The notes beneath the pieces were generated by a model. That model worked only from the letters and a program-made list of their open reading frames with translations, was not told the origin of the DNA and searched no databases. A DNA stretch of 64,000 bases from Fusibacter_C sp942493125 (GTDB lineage: Bacteria; Bacillota; Clostridia; Peptostreptococcales; Acidaminobacteraceae), in assembly GCA_942493125.1 (NCBI GenBank), contig OW818667.1, positions 2,852,001 to 2,916,000 on the forward strand. Direction: 5' to 3'. Within the stretch, counting starts at the first letter, position 1. Each line of letters begins with the position of its first letter. Positions 1 through 8,898 of the stretch are shown here, in pieces. The position numbers were made by a program, and so were the translations under genes.

Positions 1-8
1 ACTCTCAT
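1..8 (-). CDS. start of a gene running off the left edge
   Basis: On the minus strand an ATG at 8-6 follows an AAGGAG ribosome site with nine bases between them. It lies just downstream of the flavoprotein gene that ends at 29, so it is probably the next gene of the same operon. Only the first codons lie in the window, so no product can be named. Confidence 0.35.
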
Positions 9-28
9 GATACATTTCTCCTTATAGT

Positions 29-745
29 TTAATTTAACAGATGGCGTTGGTGAAGATTTTCATAAAGAATCTTTGTCTCGCCATCCTTATTGTTTTTGAT
101 GTAGTTTCCGAATACCGGTCTCATCATTAAAGCGTTTAATATGCGTTTTGGAAGCCCTTGCAATGGATAGGTTTTTTTCATTAGAATATTTTTTGCCATC
201 TTCATACCGAGTTTTCGAGCATCTTCCATAAGTGCCTTTTCATTTTCAGCTACTTTGCTACCTCTGAAACCAGCACCAAGGTAACCCACAGTGTAGCTTC
301 TCAAAAAAGTGCCACTTATTCCAAAGCGAGATAATCCCTTCGCAACTTTTTTTGCTGCATTAGGTGAGCTAGCAGAAGCGATTCCTGCCATGTATTTTCC
401 ACCGAGAGACGACGTAGATACCTCATACATACCCAGGCGGTCAATGAGATTTTTCATGATGGCATTTGGTGCGCCCGCGTAAGTTGGAGACCCCCAAATA
501 ATACCATCCGCTTCATAAAGTTGGGCACGAAGTTCGTTAAAGCCATCTGGCAAATGACAGTTTCCAGTCTTCATACATGATAGGCAGCCCTTGCAAAATT
601 TTAAATCGTATTCTGGCAGATAAATTTCTATAGTGTCCATTCCCTTTTCTTCAGCACCTTTAAGTGCAGCTCTCACCAATATAGCACTGTTGCTACCTTC
701 ATGAGCACTGCTAATGATGCCTATAACGAGTGACTTGCTTTTCAT
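29..745 (-). CDS. iron-sulfur flavoprotein / NADPH-dependent FMN reductase family
   Basis: A 238-residue flavodoxin-fold protein. The N-terminus has a beta strand and phosphate-binding loop (VIGIISSAHEGSNS), followed by a compact cysteine cluster CKGCLSCMKTGNC at residues 51-63, as in iron-sulfur flavoproteins that couple a [4Fe-4S] cluster to FMN. GSPTYAGAPNAIMKNLIDR at about 85-105 fits the FMN-binding loop. The likely role is cytoplasmic electron transfer to an unknown acceptor. I chose the ATG at 745 because GGAGGT precedes it directly; an in-frame TTG at 760 would overlap that ribosome site. It is the last complete gene of a minus-strand operon with the GNAT, CPBP and flavodoxin genes. 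Confidence 0.8.
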   Translation of the reverse strand: MKSKSLVIGIISSAHEGSNSAILVRAALKGAEEKGMDTIEIYLPEYDLKFCKGCLSCMKTGNCHLPDGFNELRAQLYEADGIIWGSPTYAGAPNAIMKNLIDRLGMYEVSTSSLGGKYMAGIASASSPNAAKKVAKGLSRFGISGTFLRSYTVGYLGAGFRGSKVAENEKALMEDARKLGMKMAKNILMKKTYPLQGLPKRILNALMMRPVFGNYIKNNKDGETKILYENLHQRHLLN

Positions 746-764
746 AGTTGATACCTCCAAGTAT

Positions 765-1718
765 TCAAATATCAGAGTGAATTGTTCTTTTTACTGAAAG
801 CATAATTGGATCGAAATGTTTTTTCCAAAACTTGTTAGCAAATAGATTTGAGGTTTCATAATCTACATGAAAACTAGATATTTCAGTTTTTGCATGAAAA
901 TTTGAAGCTTCGATTAACAATTGAATGCCTATGTTGCTATTTCTATATTGCTCTAAAATATAAGTCCCGCTAATCTTACAGCAATTTTTCACAGTCATTT
1001 CGATGATGTCATCATTTTCAGTGAATGACAAAAACATGAATCCAACGATGTTGCCATTGTGTTTCGCTAAAAAAATAGTGTTACGTTCAATATGTTCTAT
1101 TACTTCCTCAAGTGACGTTTCATTTCTTCTTAGAAATATTGGGGAACTAAGATAATACGCCGTTGTTAAGTTTACAAGATTATATAATTTTGTTGCGTCT
1201 TTCATGATGGCTTTTTCAATAACAACCCCTTGATGCATTGCACTATTGAGTGCGGCAAGATCTGAAAAAGCATCCACTACACAGGAACCAAAACCTAAAT
1301 CAAAGAGTGCGTTTTTTAAGAGTAGATCGTCATGTGAAATCGTAAAATAATGCGATTTAATACCCCGCTCAACCCATTCTTCCGCCAGCTTTTGATACAA
1401 CTCAAAATAGATAGCTTCTTTGTTTTCTTGAGTTGAAGCATTTCCGATGTAGGGAACAAATGCACTTTCTTCACCATGAAAATAAAATGTATCATAGAGG
1501 AGATATCCTACAATTTCTTCATCGATTTTGGCAATGACGCCTTGATTAGCTTTTGCGTGCTCGCTTAAATAGTCAAGTAAGTTTGTTGGATGATTTGTCC
1601 AATACGTTATCAAATCATTATTTGAAAAGAATCTTTTGAATTGAATTTGCCATAACGCAAACATAGTCTCTGCAAGATGTGTATTGTTGATTGGCTCTAC
1701 ACTTATTCTTTTATGCAT
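765..1718 (-). CDS. GNAT family N-acetyltransferase
   Basis: A 317-residue protein whose C-terminal half carries a GNAT-like acetyl-CoA fold: a strand ending IVGFMFLSF, then ISGTYILEQYRNSNIGIQLL, where QYRNSNIG stands in for the usual Q/RxxGxG/A loop. The N-terminal half (KIDEEIVGYLLYD) looks like a second, degenerate GNAT domain, so this is probably a tandem-GNAT protein. The substrate is unknown. The start at 1718 has GGAGAT just upstream and overlaps the stop of the CPBP gene by 16 bp, which implies translational coupling. Upstream in-frame codons lie inside the CPBP gene and have no ribosome site. Confidence 0.7.
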   Translation of the reverse strand: MHKRISVEPINNTHLAETMFALWQIQFKRFFSNNDLITYWTNHPTNLLDYLSEHAKANQGVIAKIDEEIVGYLLYDTFYFHGEESAFVPYIGNASTQENKEAIYFELYQKLAEEWVERGIKSHYFTISHDDLLLKNALFDLGFGSCVVDAFSDLAALNSAMHQGVVIEKAIMKDATKLYNLVNLTTAYYLSSPIFLRRNETSLEEVIEHIERNTIFLAKHNGNIVGFMFLSFTENDDIIEMTVKNCCKISGTYILEQYRNSNIGIQLLIEASNFHAKTEISSFHVDYETSNLFANKFWKKHFDPIMLSVKRTIHSDI

Positions 1719-2527
1719 AAATCTCCTTTCTTTCTTCGGATCACTATAACAAGCCAAAGTACCGCGCTCCAAGTGATTAGCCATATGAGCAGTGACGCAC
1801 CTTTTAGTGTCATTGGAACAAGCGTTGTTACAGTGAAAACAAGACTGGCATGACACAACATGACGATTGGCAAACTTTCAGTATGGCTATAGAGTCTCAC
1901 CATCAGAATTCGATAGGGTGGTAACCATGCAAATAAACGACCTAACAGAATCATTAATGGGAGCACTCCGGTGAAGCTTCCGCTTTCCAAAAACAATATG
2001 AAGTGCCATGCCCCCCAAATGATGCCGACATAAAGACCAGTTTGCCAGTTGTTATACCGCTTTTTCATTTGTGGTATAACAAATCCACTCCAACCAATCT
2101 CTTCAAAAACGCCAACCATGATGCCAGAAAATAGGCCACTCATAATTAATCCCATGGGTTGCGTTGATTGGAAAACAGCAATGTAATAATCAGAGGATTG
2201 TGTAGATAAAAAAGTGAGTATCACCATCGACAATAGTGGTGTCGCGAAAATTGCTAGGACATACCACTTAAATCCTACTTTAAAATTGAACAAACGTGTC
2301 TGTAGATTAAGCATTCCAGTTTTTCCATCGACAAATGCTATCATGATAAGGCCACTTACACTTGGACCAAGAAGTATTGCGCTATACAATACGGGGATTG
2401 GTACGAGAATCCTGTCATAATTGATTGGTATATTGCCTAAGCCTGCCATCAATGCAACGACACACCAAGAGATGAAAAATACGAAGAAAAAATAGAGCTT
2501 AATCGCATGTTTTTTTATAAGATTCAT
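1703..2527 (-). CDS. CPBP family intramembrane glutamic endopeptidase (CAAX/Abi type)
   Basis: A 274-residue polytopic membrane protein with about seven or eight hydrophobic segments. The family signature is visible: motif 1 as FEEIGWSGFVIPQ (paired glutamates, with Trp and Gly in place of the more common WRG), and motif 2 as IIWGAWHFILF containing the conserved His. These residues form the active site of Rce1-type proteases. Bacterial members act in peptide maturation, self-immunity or unknown membrane processes. It lies 13 bp downstream of the flavodoxin gene in an operon probably controlled by the divergent TetR gene. Substrate unknown. Confidence 0.8.
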   Translation of the reverse strand: MNLIKKHAIKLYFFFVFFISWCVVALMAGLGNIPINYDRILVPIPVLYSAILLGPSVSGLIMIAFVDGKTGMLNLQTRLFNFKVGFKWYVLAIFATPLLSMVILTFLSTQSSDYYIAVFQSTQPMGLIMSGLFSGIMVGVFEEIGWSGFVIPQMKKRYNNWQTGLYVGIIWGAWHFILFLESGSFTGVLPLMILLGRLFAWLPPYRILMVRLYSHTESLPIVMLCHASLVFTVTTLVPMTLKGASLLIWLITWSAVLWLVIVIRRKKGDLCIKE

Positions 2528-2540
2528 ATCATCTACCTAA

Positions 2541-3089
2541 TCAATCTTCTGTAATGATACTTCTACATAATAAAGCTTTTCTCAATTTCTCCAGTGCGTT
2601 TTCAGCAATTATTTCGATTTCCTTAGAAGTGACGCGATAGCTACTGGTATCTTTCATTGACGGTTTGGGTTCATGAGGTATAAGATCTGCAATATGTTGA
2701 TCGATTACCACGACGGGTTCATAGCCAGTTCTTTTTGTTAGGTCTTCTGGAAGTTTGGGATTTGAATTGAGTGCGCCCCCACTAATTGATAGATACGCAT
2801 AATTTGCTGTGTGTGATTTAAGGACTTCTAAAAAGGCTCTTAGGGGTGAAGCCACTTGCCCCATCCATACAGGACCCACAAATACGATGGTGTCATAATC
2901 TTTAATAATTTCTGAGTCGGGCATGACTTTTGGCTTTATATTAAAAATCATATCGAAGAAAATTCTGCCCATTGAGTGACGTTTTTTTTCTGTCACCTGA
3001 ATGTGTTTTGCATTTAGTTCAGATGCAATGCGTTTTGCCAACGTTTCGTTGTTGCCTGTTAAAGAATAAGATATTATTGCAATTTTCAT
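2541..3089 (-). CDS. flavodoxin family protein
   Basis: A 182-residue flavodoxin-fold protein. SYSLTGNNETLAKRIAS at about residues 8-24 is the FMN phosphate-binding loop of true flavodoxins (S/T-x-T-G-N/x-T), and FVGPVWMGQVASPLRAFL fits the second FMN loop. It probably acts as a small cytoplasmic electron carrier or quinone-type reductase. The start at 3089 is preceded by AAGGAG; the in-frame TTG at 3095 lies too close to it. It is the first gene of the minus-strand operon and diverges from the TetR gene at 3211, with two operator-like repeats between them. Confidence 0.75.
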   Translation of the reverse strand: MKIAIISYSLTGNNETLAKRIASELNAKHIQVTEKKRHSMGRIFFDMIFNIKPKVMPDSEIIKDYDTIVFVGPVWMGQVASPLRAFLEVLKSHTANYAYLSISGGALNSNPKLPEDLTKRTGYEPVVVIDQHIADLIPHEPKPSMKDTSSYRVTSKEIEIIAENALEKLRKALLCRSIITED

Positions 3090-3140
3090 GGTCAATCTCC
3101 TTTACAAGGTTAAGAATACATGGTATTCTACATTTAATAA

Positions 3141-3183
3141 GTATACTAACGGTCTACTTTAAATAAGTATAACGCCGGTATAC
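3141..3183. promoter_or_regulatory. two tandem TetR-type operators
   Basis: Two 17-bp boxes start 26 bp apart at 3141 and 3167. The second, GTATAACGCCGGTATAC, is a near-perfect palindrome; the first, GTATACTAACGGTCTAC, is a diverged copy. Each is preceded by AATAA and followed by TTTAA. They fill the gap between the divergent flavodoxin and TetR genes, the usual place for an autoregulated TetR operator. Confidence 0.65.
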
Positions 3184-3210
3184 TTTAATGTCAATAGGAG
3201 ATTTAAAAAA

Positions 3211-3843
3211 ATGGAAAATAATATATCAAAGCGAGAATCGAATAAAATTTTGAAAAAAGAAATTTTTCTGAACGTTGCGGAAAAGCTGTTTGCAGAAAAA
3301 GGATTTGAGAACACTTCTGTTGATGAAGTTGTCATCAATGCTGGGTTGACTAAACGTACGCTCTATCAGTATTTTTTGAGTAAGGAAGATCTATATTATG
3401 CGGTGGCTTTGAAAGGGGCTCGTTTACTATCTGAGACCTCATTCGATGCACTCGCGCAAGGTGAGAATGCCAGAGATAAGATTAGACTTGTCAATCTTGC
3501 CCACTTAGATTTTTATACAAAATATCCAGATCTATTTCGAATTTTGAACTATGCACCTGCAAATCAGCAAAATACGGAAGCGAGCCCTCATTACCAAGAA
3601 ATTAGCAAGATTAACATCGCACGGATGGCATCGCTCGGTTCGCTAGTTGAAAGCGCAATGCAAGATGGCAGTATAAATTCAGATTTGGAAATTCCCAAAG
3701 CTCTTTTTTTCGGTTTTTTCTCTGCGTTTAGTCTTTTATATACGATTGCGTCCACAGACAAGAGTATCTGGCAAACGATGGGGATAAATGAGAATGATTT
3801 CTTGAAATTTAGTTTTAATTTGTTAACTGATGCATTAAAATAG
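3211..3843 (+). CDS. TetR/AcrR family transcriptional regulator
   Basis: A 210-residue one-component regulator. The N-terminal helix-turn-helix spans about residues 18-64 and contains the family signature TSVDEVVINAGLTKRTLYQY followed by FLSKEDLYY. The C-terminal all-helical ligand domain (about 85-210) is variable, so the inducer cannot be predicted. It diverges from the flavodoxin operon and two palindromic boxes lie in between, so it most likely represses that operon and itself. The ATG at 3211 has AGGAG upstream. Confidence 0.9.
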   Translation: MENNISKRESNKILKKEIFLNVAEKLFAEKGFENTSVDEVVINAGLTKRTLYQYFLSKEDLYYAVALKGARLLSETSFDALAQGENARDKIRLVNLAHLDFYTKYPDLFRILNYAPANQQNTEASPHYQEISKINIARMASLGSLVESAMQDGSINSDLEIPKALFFGFFSAFSLLYTIASTDKSIWQTMGINENDFLKFSFNLLTDALK

Positions 3844-3944
3844 AACGGTTCTCAGTGGCTCCTGTTTGTCCACTTGAAATTTTAGTAAAATAAGTTATGA
3901 TAGTCGTAGACATTTACTTAAATATTCGAGCAGGGGGCCATCCA

Positions 3945-5765
3945 TTGAGATTTAAAGATCTTTCGATCAAGCGAAAAATTACATATTTGTACCTGCCTAT
4001 CGCCATCGTGCCCATGATCCTGTTCGCCGTGATTTCGATGAAATTTTACGAGAGCGCGATTATCAACCGCAGTTTAGACAGCATGGAAGACAACAACGTG
4101 TTGATCTCGGATCGCATAGATAGCATCTTATCGGAAGCGGAAAGCAGTGCTACTTTCTTGACGATAAGTATCAACCGCCTTTTAAATAGCGATGCATTCC
4201 ACGGCATGCTCAGCCGCGACATTAAACTGTATAACTTAATTTCAAACGAGCTGTCTTATGCAAAGCTCATCTACAAACACATTGATTCCATCGGATTTAT
4301 CGATAAAAACCATGCACTTTACTATTCGGATTATGAACTTCAAACGGGCAAAACGGGGCTTATTGTGTCGGACATGATCAAGACCCTTGAAAAAACCACG
4401 GGCAACAGCGTGTGGTTTGATCTGAAGGCAAGAGATTACCTCACAAAATCCTCGGATAAAAAGATGCTGACATTGGGCAAAAAAGTATGGAATATCAACA
4501 CGGGAGAAACTATCGGCTATCTCTTCATCAATATCAACGAAGACACCTTTACAGCCTTATTTAGCGAGCAGTTGGTGGATTACGCCATATATGATAAGAG
4601 CGCACAGCGCTTGTCCACAACAGTTGATGCGCCAATCATTGATGCCACCATCCAAAGCTTCTTAAGTCAGACGGAACTAAGTTCTGACCTTGTCAAGTCG
4701 GCTCGCGACAAGACGCTCGTATCTAAAACCGAGATCGAACGCCTCAATTGGACGCTGCTCAGTGAAGCGGATTTAAATCTATTTACGCAGGATCTCACCA
4801 ACATCCTTTTACTCGTTGGTACGATGCTCGTCACTATCATATTTCTGGAAATCAGTATGACGCTTGCATTAAACCGTCTGATTACAGCGCCTATCATGAA
4901 ACTCAAACGCGGTGTTGAAGAGATTTCGATGGGTAATTTCGACTACCGCTTCAAGATGAAAACCAATGATGAAATCGGTCTATTTGCCGAGAGTTTTAAC
5001 CACATGTCGGCTCAGATCAAAAAGCTGCTATATGATGTTGAACGTGAGGAAAAGAAGAAGCGCGAATATGAACTGGCCCTCATCCAACAACAAATTAAGC
5101 CGCATTTTTTATACAACACACTGGATATCATCCTGAAGCTCTCGCAACTGGGACAAGAGCGCAAGGCGCAAAAGGTGACAAGGCGACTTGCCGACTATTA
5201 CCGCAACTCGCTGTCAGGTGGCGCCGACATCATACCCCTAAAAGAAGAACTGAAAATCACGCTGGATTATCTCGAGCTTCAAAAACTTAGATATTCCAAT
5301 GTGTTCGACTATAAAATTGAGGTGTCTGAGCATCTAGAAGGCATCATGATACCCAAGCTTTCGCTTCAGCCAATCGTTGAAAATGCAATCGAACATGGCT
5401 TCAAAGACCTGTCCGAACCTGGCCTCATTCGCATCTATGATGTGATAGGCGAACCTCTTGATGAATCTATGGCTGATCCTATGGATAAACCTATGGATGG
5501 TCACTATCAAATCGTGGTCTCCGACAATGGCGTTGGCATAGAACCCGAAAAAGTCATGCGGATGAACACGATGTTTAAAGGCGCTTTATTCGCACAAGAC
5601 AATCAAGGAATCAAGAGCTTTGGCATCAAAAATGTCAACCATAGACTCAAGCTCTTTTTTGGCGACGCTTATGGCATTCACATCGTGAGTAAATTTGGAA
5701 CAAAAAGCTTGGGATCTGGCACAGACATAAAAATAAATCTTCCAAAGGAGGCCGTGCATGATTAA
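3945..5765 (+). CDS. YesM/LytS-type sensor histidine kinase of the sugar locus
   Basis: About 606 residues. A first membrane segment (about residues 12-32) and a second (about 285-309) flank an extracellular sensor of roughly 250 residues. A HAMP linker follows, then the His_kinase domain with IKPHFLYNTLDIILK (phospho-acceptor His near 388), then a GHKL ATPase domain with QPIVENAIEHGF and SDNGVGI. This is the class that partners AraC-type response regulators and controls carbohydrate uptake. I prefer the TTG start at 3945, which has AGGGGG seven bases upstream, over the in-frame ATG at 3897, which has none. The stop overlaps the response regulator start by 8 bp. The 20 residues MDEP/MDKP-rich near 500 are an insertion within the ATPase domain. 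Confidence 0.88.
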   Translation: MRFKDLSIKRKITYLYLPIAIVPMILFAVISMKFYESAIINRSLDSMEDNNVLISDRIDSILSEAESSATFLTISINRLLNSDAFHGMLSRDIKLYNLISNELSYAKLIYKHIDSIGFIDKNHALYYSDYELQTGKTGLIVSDMIKTLEKTTGNSVWFDLKARDYLTKSSDKKMLTLGKKVWNINTGETIGYLFININEDTFTALFSEQLVDYAIYDKSAQRLSTTVDAPIIDATIQSFLSQTELSSDLVKSARDKTLVSKTEIERLNWTLLSEADLNLFTQDLTNILLLVGTMLVTIIFLEISMTLALNRLITAPIMKLKRGVEEISMGNFDYRFKMKTNDEIGLFAESFNHMSAQIKKLLYDVEREEKKKREYELALIQQQIKPHFLYNTLDIILKLSQLGQERKAQKVTRRLADYYRNSLSGGADIIPLKEELKITLDYLELQKLRYSNVFDYKIEVSEHLEGIMIPKLSLQPIVENAIEHGFKDLSEPGLIRIYDVIGEPLDESMADPMDKPMDGHYQIVVSDNGVGIEPEKVMRMNTMFKGALFAQDNQGIKSFGIKNVNHRLKLFFGDAYGIHIVSKFGTKSLGSGTDIKINLPKEAVHD

Positions 5766-7338
5766 GATCATGATCGTCGATGATATGCCCATATTTTTAG
5801 AGTATTTGAGATCGGCTATCGACTGGGAAGCGTACGGTTTTGAATTGTGCTGCGAGGCAAAAAATGGACAAGAGGCTTATGAAAATGCTGTAATCTATCA
5901 ACCAGACATCGTCCTATCCGACATCAAAATGCCCTATATGGACGGGTTGACGCTCACCGAAAAGCTCGCGGAGCTCAATCCTGAGATTGAAGTGGTGCTC
6001 ATCACGGGCAATAGTGAATTTGAATATGCCCGCCGCGCCATCAAGCTTGGCGTCGTTGATTATATCGTGAAGCCGTTCGAGAAAGAAGAGCTCATATTGA
6101 CGCTGCTCAACTTACAAGACAACATCAACAAGGCCATCGAGATGAAGCAGGAAAAGAAGGACAAGCTATACCTTAAAAGGGAAGCGCTTCTTAGGCAACT
6201 GATCTATGCAAAGTACTTTGATGAAACACTTGCTGAGACCCTTTCAGAGGGCTTGATTCAGCACGATTTGCAGCTCCGCAATGAAGACCGTTTCAACGTC
6301 ATTTCCATAGAAGTTGAGTCGGCAACAGAGAGCATCGAACGCTCTGAACGGGCGATGAATTTCAAGAGCATCATCGGCAATCTTTACAGTGACTACATGG
6401 ATAGCAAACTGCCCAAATACTTTTTTACGGACTATGAAAGTAGGGTGGTTTTCATTCATATACTTAGCGCAAATGGCGATGCGGAAGTTGATGATGAGGA
6501 ATTGCAGCACTTTATGGGATTTATCAGCGAACGATTGGCACTGGATGTCACGTTTGGCATCGGTGGCGCGCATCAGGGCTTTGAAGGGATCAGGACTTCT
6601 TACCTCGAGTCCATCAACGCTTTGAGTCACAGGTTTAAGCTCGGCGGAAACAAGGCCATCAAATACGAGGCGATATCTTCTGAGGAAAAAACCTATGGCT
6701 TCTATTCGGCCGAAATCAATGAAATCATCTTGAACCATCTCCATCAACTCAACGCGAGCCACACCATAGAAGTCATCGATTCCGTGTTCAAAGAGGCGGA
6801 CATGAAGCATTTTAGCTCGGGCTATAAGCGCATGATCAACATGGGCATCATCAGTCTGCTTTTGTCATACCTCGTCAAGGCGGGCAAGAATATCAGCGAC
6901 GTTTATCCCGACAATTTTGACCCTAATGCGATTTTTGACCATGGCACGGAAGATGAGCAAAGGTGGTTTATAAAGCGCGCGTATGCGAGGGCATTTGATT
7001 ATCTCATCGCCCACCGCGATTCGAGATCGAGTCAGATAGCCAGAGATGCGAAAAAATGCATCGATGACAATGTATCAAATGCAGCGTTTAACATGAACGA
7101 CTTATCGAAGAAGCTGTTAGTCAATCAGACGTATTTGCGCAAAATGTTTAAAGAAGAGATGCAGATGACCATCACCGAATACCTTACAAAGGTTCGCATG
7201 GAGTCGGCTCGGGCCATGATCCTCGAAGGGCGTTTCAAGCTCTCCGCGATTTCAGAGATGGTGGGTTATAGCGATTCGGGATATTTCAGCAAATGCTTTA
7301 AAAACCATTTTGGCGTGTCGCCGAGTGAGTATCAGTAA
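5758..7338 (+). CDS. YesN/AraC-type response regulator
   Basis: A 526-residue regulator. The receiver domain spans residues 1-120 with acidic pair D8/D9, phospho-acceptor D55 in IVLSDIKMPYMDG, and the conserved Lys in VDYIVKPFEKEE. A long middle region of about 280 residues resembles the linker found in large YesN proteins. The C-terminal AraC domain (about 425-526) has both helix-turn-helix motifs, ending in SEMVGYSDSGYFSKCFKNHF. It is translationally coupled to the kinase gene. The sugar-binding protein, permeases and alpha-galactosidase follow directly, so it probably activates them, possibly by binding the direct repeat at 7390-7423. Confidence 0.9.
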   Translation: MIKIMIVDDMPIFLEYLRSAIDWEAYGFELCCEAKNGQEAYENAVIYQPDIVLSDIKMPYMDGLTLTEKLAELNPEIEVVLITGNSEFEYARRAIKLGVVDYIVKPFEKEELILTLLNLQDNINKAIEMKQEKKDKLYLKREALLRQLIYAKYFDETLAETLSEGLIQHDLQLRNEDRFNVISIEVESATESIERSERAMNFKSIIGNLYSDYMDSKLPKYFFTDYESRVVFIHILSANGDAEVDDEELQHFMGFISERLALDVTFGIGGAHQGFEGIRTSYLESINALSHRFKLGGNKAIKYEAISSEEKTYGFYSAEINEIILNHLHQLNASHTIEVIDSVFKEADMKHFSSGYKRMINMGIISLLLSYLVKAGKNISDVYPDNFDPNAIFDHGTEDEQRWFIKRAYARAFDYLIAHRDSRSSQIARDAKKCIDDNVSNAAFNMNDLSKKLLVNQTYLRKMFKEEMQMTITEYLTKVRMESARAMILEGRFKLSAISEMVGYSDSGYFSKCFKNHFGVSPSEYQ

Positions 7339-7355
7339 AAGGGATAACATATGCA

Positions 7356-7393
7356 ATGAGTATCCGGATATATAATTGATACTCATTTTTTTT
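7356..7393 (+). terminator. terminator after the two-component genes
   Basis: AATGAGTATC pairs with GATACTCATT across a 13-base loop, followed by a run of eight T. It separates the regulatory genes from the transporter operon, which then has its own promoter. Confidence 0.8.
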
Positions 7394-7423
7394 GAATAGT
7401 ACAAATCCGTTTTGAATATTACA
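7390..7423 (+). promoter_or_regulatory. direct-repeat activator site upstream of sugar operon
   Basis: TTTTGAATAGTACA at 7390-7403 is repeated as TTTTGAATATTACA at 7410-7423, with one mismatch and a 20-bp period. The second copy abuts the -35 box. AraC-family activators usually bind direct repeats about two helical turns apart next to the -35, so this is the natural site for the adjacent response regulator. Confidence 0.6.
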
Positions 7424-7452
7424 TTCAAATGACAAAGATAAAAACATATACT
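7424..7452 (+). promoter_or_regulatory. promoter of the sugar transport operon
   Basis: A weak -35 (TTCAAA at 7424-7429) lies 17 bp from a good -10 (TATACT at 7447-7452). A poor -35 next to an activator repeat is typical of a positively controlled promoter. Confidence 0.55.
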
Positions 7453-7506
7453 TTGGATACGGGATGATAAGTGGGTATCCCATGATTAAGTATAGGGGGA
7501 AAACAA

Positions 7507-8832
7507 ATGAAAAAGTTTACCGTATTATTATTGATTTTGATGCTTTTGTTAAGCACAGTCGCAGGTTGCGCGAAAACGGAGCCGGCAGTGGAAGAAACGA
7601 CTGCAGCTGCAGAGACGACAGTTGCGACGACAGAAGCAGAGAACATTACTTTAAGAATTTATGCACAATACTCGGATGATGATACTAAGATTCCTTATGA
7701 TTATGCCGTTGCAGAGCTTGCAAAGGATTATCCAAACGTGACACTTGAGCTCGACATTCAAGCGCAAGACGATGGTCAAAAACTTCAAACTTATGCAGCA
7801 ACTGGCAACTTGCCAGATATCTTCCAAGTTGGTTTAACGCAAATCGAAACGTTTAAAGAGTCTGGCAACATCATGATCCTCGACGATGTCGCTAAGAGCA
7901 CAGGCTACCTTGATAGAGCATACTCAAATGCTGAAAGTATCATCTACAATGAAGACGGTCACATCTATGCATTCCCATACGCAGGCAACGAACTCGTTCT
8001 CTGGTATTACAACAAAGCGTTGTTTGAGCAATACGGCGTCAAAGTTCCAGAAACTTACGAAGAACTTTTAACAGCTATTGAAGTGTTCAATGCAAACGAT
8101 ATCGTTCCAATGTCTATATTCGCTAAAGAAAAATGGATTACTACAGCTATGTACGACGTACTTGCTACAAGATTTGAACCAGCTGGTATCACTAAACTTG
8201 ACGCTGGTCAAGGCAAAGCTTCTGATGAAGCATACACAAAAGCAGCAGAAACACTTAACGAACTCGTCAAAGCGGGCATGTTCGCTGAAGGCGCAACAAA
8301 TACAAACTACGATCAAGCAGCGGCACTTTTCTATGAAGGCAAAGCAGCGATGTTCTTAAACGGACAATGGGAAATCGCTGGCTCAACAGAAAAACTTGGT
8401 GAAAATGCGGATTGGATGTGGTATCCAGTTATGCCGGGCTATGAAGCGAACAAATACGCACTTAGCGGCGGTGGAGCACCAGGTGGCTACGCAGTCAACC
8501 CTAACTCTGAACACAAAGAACTCGCAGCTGAGATCGCAGCTTATATGTCAGAAAAATATTGCGAAGCGAAATACAAGCTCCGTGGCAACCCAATCTTAGC
8601 GGTTCAAGTTGATGCAAGCATCACACCAGATACGCCATTCCCAGCAATGATGGAAAAACTCGATTCAGAACTTGGCAACATCACGTCTACAACTAAGTTT
8701 GCTTGGGGCTTAACAAATCCACTTTTCAAAGTGGCAATGGAAGACCAATCGCAATTCCTGATGACAGAAGATTATACACCAGCTGAATTTATCGAAGAAC
8801 TTGATAAAGTCATAGAACGTATGAAGCAATAG
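7507..8832 (+). CDS. extracellular sugar-binding lipoprotein of an ABC importer
   Basis: A 441-residue family 1 solute-binding protein. A signal peptide ends in the lipobox STVAGC, with lipidated Cys21, then a Glu/Thr/Ala-rich tether, then the bilobal binding fold (LPDIFQVG, YEGKAAMFLNGQWEIAG and GGGAPGGYAVNPNS are typical segments). It captures an oligosaccharide outside the membrane and passes it to the permeases at 8899 and 9779. The downstream alpha-galactosidase suggests alpha-galactosides such as raffinose or melibiose, which is inference. A hairpin terminator follows it within the operon, so it is probably made in excess over the permeases. Confidence 0.9.
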   Translation: MKKFTVLLLILMLLLSTVAGCAKTEPAVEETTAAAETTVATTEAENITLRIYAQYSDDDTKIPYDYAVAELAKDYPNVTLELDIQAQDDGQKLQTYAATGNLPDIFQVGLTQIETFKESGNIMILDDVAKSTGYLDRAYSNAESIIYNEDGHIYAFPYAGNELVLWYYNKALFEQYGVKVPETYEELLTAIEVFNANDIVPMSIFAKEKWITTAMYDVLATRFEPAGITKLDAGQGKASDEAYTKAAETLNELVKAGMFAEGATNTNYDQAAALFYEGKAAMFLNGQWEIAGSTEKLGENADWMWYPVMPGYEANKYALSGGGAPGGYAVNPNSEHKELAAEIAAYMSEKYCEAKYKLRGNPILAVQVDASITPDTPFPAMMEKLDSELGNITSTTKFAWGLTNPLFKVAMEDQSQFLMTEDYTPAEFIEELDKVIERMKQ

Positions 8833-8850
8833 AAAATAGCATATGAGAAG

Positions 8851-8882
8851 GGGCTGTCTCAACCATGAGAGAGCCCTTTTTT
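8851..8882 (+). terminator. intra-operon terminator/attenuator
   Basis: GGGCTGTCTC pairs with GAGAGAGCCC (one mismatch) around a six-base loop, followed by six T. It lies between the binding-protein gene and the first permease gene, a common arrangement that lowers permease expression relative to the binding protein. Confidence 0.8.
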
Positions 8883-8898
8883 AAGAAAGGAAGACGAC

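Noticed and set aside
6244..6810. 188-residue ORF opposite the response regulator
   Set aside because: It is an antisense shadow of the middle region of the regulator and lacks a start signal.
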